Of a stretch of 64,000 nt of DNA, positions 60,263-64,000 are shown piece after piece. A program made the position numbers and the translations under genes. Each line of letters starts with the position of its first letter. Within the stretch, counting starts at the first letter, position 1. The notes below the pieces were generated by a model, which saw only the letters and a program-made list of their open reading frames with translations, made no database searches and was not told where the DNA came from. The stretch covers positions 5,962,001 to 6,026,000 of the forward strand of contig CM075353.1 of the NCBI GenBank assembly GCA_037693485.1, in the 5' to 3' direction. Source of the DNA: Kitagawia praeruptora. Taxonomy: Eukaryota > Streptophyta > Magnoliopsida > Apiales > Apiaceae.

Positions 60263-60647
60263 ATGAATCTGGATACTCTGTATGCTGCTGCCATTGCCGG
60301 AGATGCTGATGCCATTGCTATATTGGAGATGCAAGCTGATAAGCTGGGCGAAAAGGAATACACAATCCTTCACACCGAAGCCAACAGTGGAAATGCAGAG
60401 CGTATGCGATTCATATTGAGGGAGTTTTCACACAAAAACTTTTGACCAAGATTACTATACAAAACATACTGCACTTCACTTGGCAATATATAATGGCCAC
60501 ACTGAAGTGGCTGAGATCCTCATTGATGAAGCTAGACCTTTGCCTCCTCCTTCAGCTAATGATGATGATACTCGTGATGATCCAGTTACTTCCTTTCAAG
60601 CTTTTCTTAGGCAAGGTGATCAAGATATGGACACTTATATGTTGTAA
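60263..60647 (+). pseudogene. Ankyrin-repeat gene fragment captured in the CACTA
   Basis: The frame 60263-60445 reads MNLDTLYAAAIAGDADAIAI and then EYTILHTEANSGNAERMRFI, an ankyrin repeat with the T-LH and G-N-A signatures. It breaks at TTTTGA (60440-60445). Similarity resumes in another frame from about 60471 (KHTALHLAIYNGHTEVAEIL) and ends DMDTYML with TAA at 60645-60647. At least two frame changes are needed, so this copy is broken. The layout resembles the N-terminal part of plant ACD6-like ankyrin/PGG membrane proteins. The C-terminal PGG and membrane part is missing. It is probably transduplicated host sequence. Confidence 0.7.
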
Positions 60648-61512
60648 CTAGAAGTGAATACCAAATTTTTTAATAAATTTTCTTTCAATGAGGTTCCATA
60701 TTAAGTTTGCACGATGGGTTGTAAAAGCTCAACTTGGCTGATTTGAACTTTATATATCCTCCAGTAGCATAATCTTGAACTTTAAAACATTAACGGAAAA
60801 GATGGTTAGATCTTACCAGAATTGTTTACTATGAGGTAGCTTTTGCTTCTTCTTTGATCCTTCATTAATAGCTGCTGATATTTGTGAAGTAGAAGTTGAA
60901 GTAGTGAAGACAGTTTGAAACCTCTCTTATTTCCTTCCTATGTTGCATCATGGGCCTCGCTGTCTCCGCTTAGCCGCCAAAACCAAACCAAATTTATTAC
61001 ATGTGAAATATTCAGGTGATGCAGAATGTGAGCAAAAAGCATTAAAAAAATATGACAACTTGAACTTTAGAAACTACTAATAATCTAGATACTGGCAAAA
61101 CATTTTTTTTAAAGAGTACATGAATAAGATTACAACATTTAATTTATCTAAGTACAAATCGGGATATGAAATTTGTACAGAAGAAATTCAGCTTAAAGTG
61201 CTGTTTACACAAATAAAATGAACTAACAAACTCAGCTTAAAGGCCTTTTCTTGTGGCAGTAATAAAACATAACAACACAAACTACCTAGACACACATAAG
61301 TTTCGCAAGAGCATATATATTCACACATGTATCTGCATAACAAGCAGATTGTTGTCCAGTCCACAGTGAGTTTTAGGTATTACAAAAACAAGACCAAAAA
61401 CCAAATTTTGATATTTTAAAAAGGATTGAAATTAAAGACAAAACTGATTGTGATATAAACTCATCATAACATATACACAATTGGAAAAAAAACCTAATTA
61501 GAATGAATAAAG

Positions 61513-61518
61513 CGAGAG

Positions 61519-61553
<35 letters not shown>
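61513..61553. repeat. GA dinucleotide microsatellite
   Basis: About 20 GA units with one interruption lie near the right end of the CACTA. Confidence 0.9.
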
Positions 61554-61556
<3 letters not shown>

Positions 61557-61904
61557 CTACATGAAAGACTGAATTATTCGAGATGACAAACGGAGTTGTA
61601 ACTCTTCCAGTGTCACAATCGTCATCCCTACAAACCAAGAAGCAAAGCCCGATTGAGTATGACAAAAATTGAACCCATCAACAAATTAGATTAAGAGAAA
61701 TCAAACCCAACACTATCCAATTGAAACCTAATGGAGCCCGTGTATCATTATCAGAAAGTGAAATTGATGGAGGGGAGTGGGCGCTGGACTGGAAGTACAT
61801 ACACATATATAATAACTCAGATGAGATGACCCAGATGTAGATGTTAGATGTTAAATGTTTCATAATATGGCAGAGTGTTTTATTATATTTTTACTTTTTT
61901 CTTT

Positions 61905-62385
61905 AAGCATCGGCATTTATAGACCCGACGCATAAAAATCAGCTTTAAGCGTCGGCATTCCTGGGCCCGATGCTATAATTCAGGTATAAATGATCAAAAG
62001 CGTCGTTTAGTAATAACCGACGCTAAATGGTAGGTTTTAGGCGTCGGTTTAGTAAGGACCGACGCTAAATACCTAACTTTAGGCATCGGTTGTTTACGAC
62101 CGACACTAAAGGTTCGGCGTTTCATGCGTCGGTTTACTTAAAACCGACGCTAAAGGTCCATTTTTAAGCATCGGTTGTGTTTGCGACGCTGTTGATTGGT
62201 TTTAGGCGTCGGTTAAGTAAAAATCGACGCTAAAAGTTTAGTTTTATGCGTCGGTTGCTTTCGGACCGACGCCAAAAGTCCATTACAAATGACTTTAGGT
62301 GTCGGTTAAGCTTCCAACCGACGCCTATAGTATGTATAGGCCACGGTTCTCTATTTAACCGACGCTAAAAGTGCGATGCAAAAAG
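61905..62385. repeat. Right subterminal GCGTCGG/CCGACGC array
   Basis: About 18 copies of the same motif family as at the left end, with variants such as GCATCGG and GTGTCGG, are again arranged as GCGTCGGTT...CCGACGC pairs. The variants look like C-to-T decay at CpG sites. Confidence 0.88.
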
Positions 62386-62402
62386 ACATTTCTGTACTAG
62401 TG

Positions 62403-64000
62403 ATATTTCCCATTTATTATCTGGTGAATATTATTGAGATATTCCTTGGAGATCATATGATAAATATTATTCGAGTTATTCATCAGATAATTATTTATTC
62501 GATGAACATTATATTTAATATTCATCTAAAGCCGATTTAATATTCGAATATTATTTCGAACCCTCAGTTAAGTTATTCACTTAGAGAATATTCGTTCTTA
62601 TTTCTTCGATAAATATTATCTTGAATACTCATTCGAGTTTATTTATTTATTTAATGAATATTATTTTAATATTCATTCGAGCCTTATTATTTACATGAAT
62701 ATTATTTCGAATATTCATTCAATCTCTATTTATTTTATAAATATTAGTCGAGCACTGATTCGAACTCCAGTTATTTGATCAATATTATCTTCGTCATTCA
62801 TACAAAGTAAATTCTATTATTGAACATAATTTTAAATATTCATTCGATATTCATTTCTTCGATAATTATTATCAAGTCGAATATTCATTATTTATTCAAT
62901 GAATATGGTCTCAATTATTCAATCGATAATTATTTCATCGTTAAGTATCATTCTTAAGTTGAATATTCATTATTTATTCAATGAATATTATTTCAAATAT
63001 CCATTTGACGATTATTTCATCAATAAAATACTATTATTATTAATTGGAATATTCATTATTCGTCCAATGAATATTATTCCGAATAGTTATTCAAGGATCA
63101 TTCCGAGCAACACTTTTCCAATATCTGTGACTTAAGAAATATTCTTGGAATATTTATTAAACTCTTCTAACTCGTTCCAAAGATGAGTTACTTCATTCAC
63201 TCTGTATCTTCGACCTTCGAATATTATATAAAATATTTCAAAGACTTATTACTATTATTATATTATCAAGGAAGGTTCTCAAACTCTATTCTTCGTTCAA
63301 TCCTGTCTCTTAAATTATAAGGGAACCTTACTTGAGAAATGTTATTTATCTCGTGACTGCCCGGTCATAAATTATTCGTTTCACTCGCAACTTGGTTGCT
63401 ATTATTCATGGAATCCGGTGTACCCTCTCATCATTCGAGGGGTAGAATGTTGGAACAAGTTGGTATCCATTAACAAGCCTCGGCTTGGGAAGTATTGGTG
63501 AATTTTCCTTTCCAACTAGATATGACTACCTTATGGAGTCCTATCAACGAGTGCTATACTTGGGGAAAGGGGGACGAACTTTACATTTCAAAGTTATGGA
63601 TGTTAATTGAACTAGGAGACGCGTAAGTGGCCGAGTGGCGCCGGTCCAGCAATGGCCCAACCGTTGGCCGGGGGGTTCCAGAGGGCGGGCGATCCGTCGG
63701 TACTTCCTTCTACATGTAGAGAACAAATGATGGGGAGCATGACATGCGACTGATCATCGTAGATGTTGTGGCTCCTGGAGCGGCAAGCTCCCGTATTAGT
63801 TCATCACCCAAATTCGAAGAATATTCTGTAACGCTACCATTGTGGGTAGCGCTGAAAAATGTTTGAACTGGGATTGCAGCATTCTTCCTGCATGTTCCCC
63901 TATCCTGAAAATTGATGAACTGTCTTATCTTTGACATAGCAGATATTCCCACAAAATATAAATATGTTTTGAGTTACCTTGTAATTTAATCCTTTATGTT
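62403..64000 (+). repeat. Third giant-family LTR, second part, running off the window
   Basis: It resumes after the CACTA with ATATTTCCC and contains the diverged AATATT palindromic array (about 62410-63250). It then matches, in reverse, the region 9215-9850 of the first giant LTR (for example GAGTCCTATCAAC and CATCTACATGTAGA-like blocks). At 64000 about 0.5 kb of LTR is still missing, by alignment with 8641-9215. Confidence 0.82.

Larger units (their letters stand above)
45191..62402 (-). mobile_element. Autonomous-looking CACTA (En/Spm type) transposon, 17.2 kb, TSD ATA
   Basis: The left end CACTACTACA and right end TGTACTAGTG form inverted repeats of about 25 bp with a few mismatches (both run into CTTTTTGC). 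The 3-bp TSD ATA is at 45188-45190 and 62403-62405. Dense subterminal CCGACGC/GCGTCGG arrays fill the first 530 and last 490 bp. Genes run on the minus strand: a TNP2 transposase and a TNPA-like/Ulp1 gene. The 57700-61900 interval carries passenger sequence. The intact transposase frame and complete ends make this a candidate autonomous copy. Confidence 0.92.

Noticed and set aside
1..64000. CRISPR arrays, bacterial operons, tRNA or rRNA genes
   Set aside because: No spacer-repeat arrays, no tRNA cloverleaf and no rRNA segments were found. The repeats are transposon-derived and the sequence is plant nuclear in character.

Overview
This is plant nuclear repeat DNA, almost certainly from a dicot with a large genome. 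It is AT-rich and holds no complete ordinary host gene. Nearly everything can be assigned to transposable elements, many with target-site duplications (TSDs) that can be read directly. The element types (Athila-, Tat- and chromovirus-type Ty3/gypsy, two CACTA elements, MITE-like and Helitron-like pieces) are typical of flowering plants. The family (possibly Apiaceae) is only a guess.

Left block (1-8640): the 3' part of a Tat-type gypsy element ends in an LTR at 6580-7096. Its internal region carries a truncated antisense reading frame (1-294, minus) and a GC-rich 50-bp tandem repeat. A 5-kb CACTA element (995-5981, TSD CTC) has split that repeat. An AT-rich stretch of old repeats follows.

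Central block (8641-35180): one minus-strand gypsy element has giant LTRs of about 5 kb (8641-13628 and 30179-35180), TSD ACTAA, an initiator-Met-type primer-binding site and a ruined coding region. A young Athila element (16527-27468, TSD TGTAC) with near-identical LTRs and a 1749-residue gag-pol frame is nested inside it. A stop codon early in gag breaks the Athila frame.

Right block (35181-64000): Helitron-like and MITE-like AT-rich repeats (35186-37262) lead into an LTR remnant (37475-40011). A Tat-type element (LTR 40012-40527, gag 40561-42375) is inserted there. That element is cut by another giant LTR in plus orientation (42690 to beyond the window end), and this LTR is in turn cut by a 17.2-kb CACTA element (45191-62402, TSD ATA). 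The CACTA carries an intact TNP2-type transposase (53062-56331, minus) and a multi-exon second gene joining a TNPA-type domain to a Ulp1/C48 cysteine protease (47746-52297, minus). It also carries arrays of CCGACGC-type subterminal repeats, and passenger sequence including an ankyrin-repeat gene fragment, a multi-membrane-span reading frame and a 240-bp MITE.

Relative ages follow from nesting and LTR divergence. The Athila LTRs differ at about 2 positions in 1273 bp. The giant LTRs differ at roughly 35 substitutions in 5 kb by eye. The giant-LTR body is far more decayed than its LTRs, so it was probably mobilised in trans.
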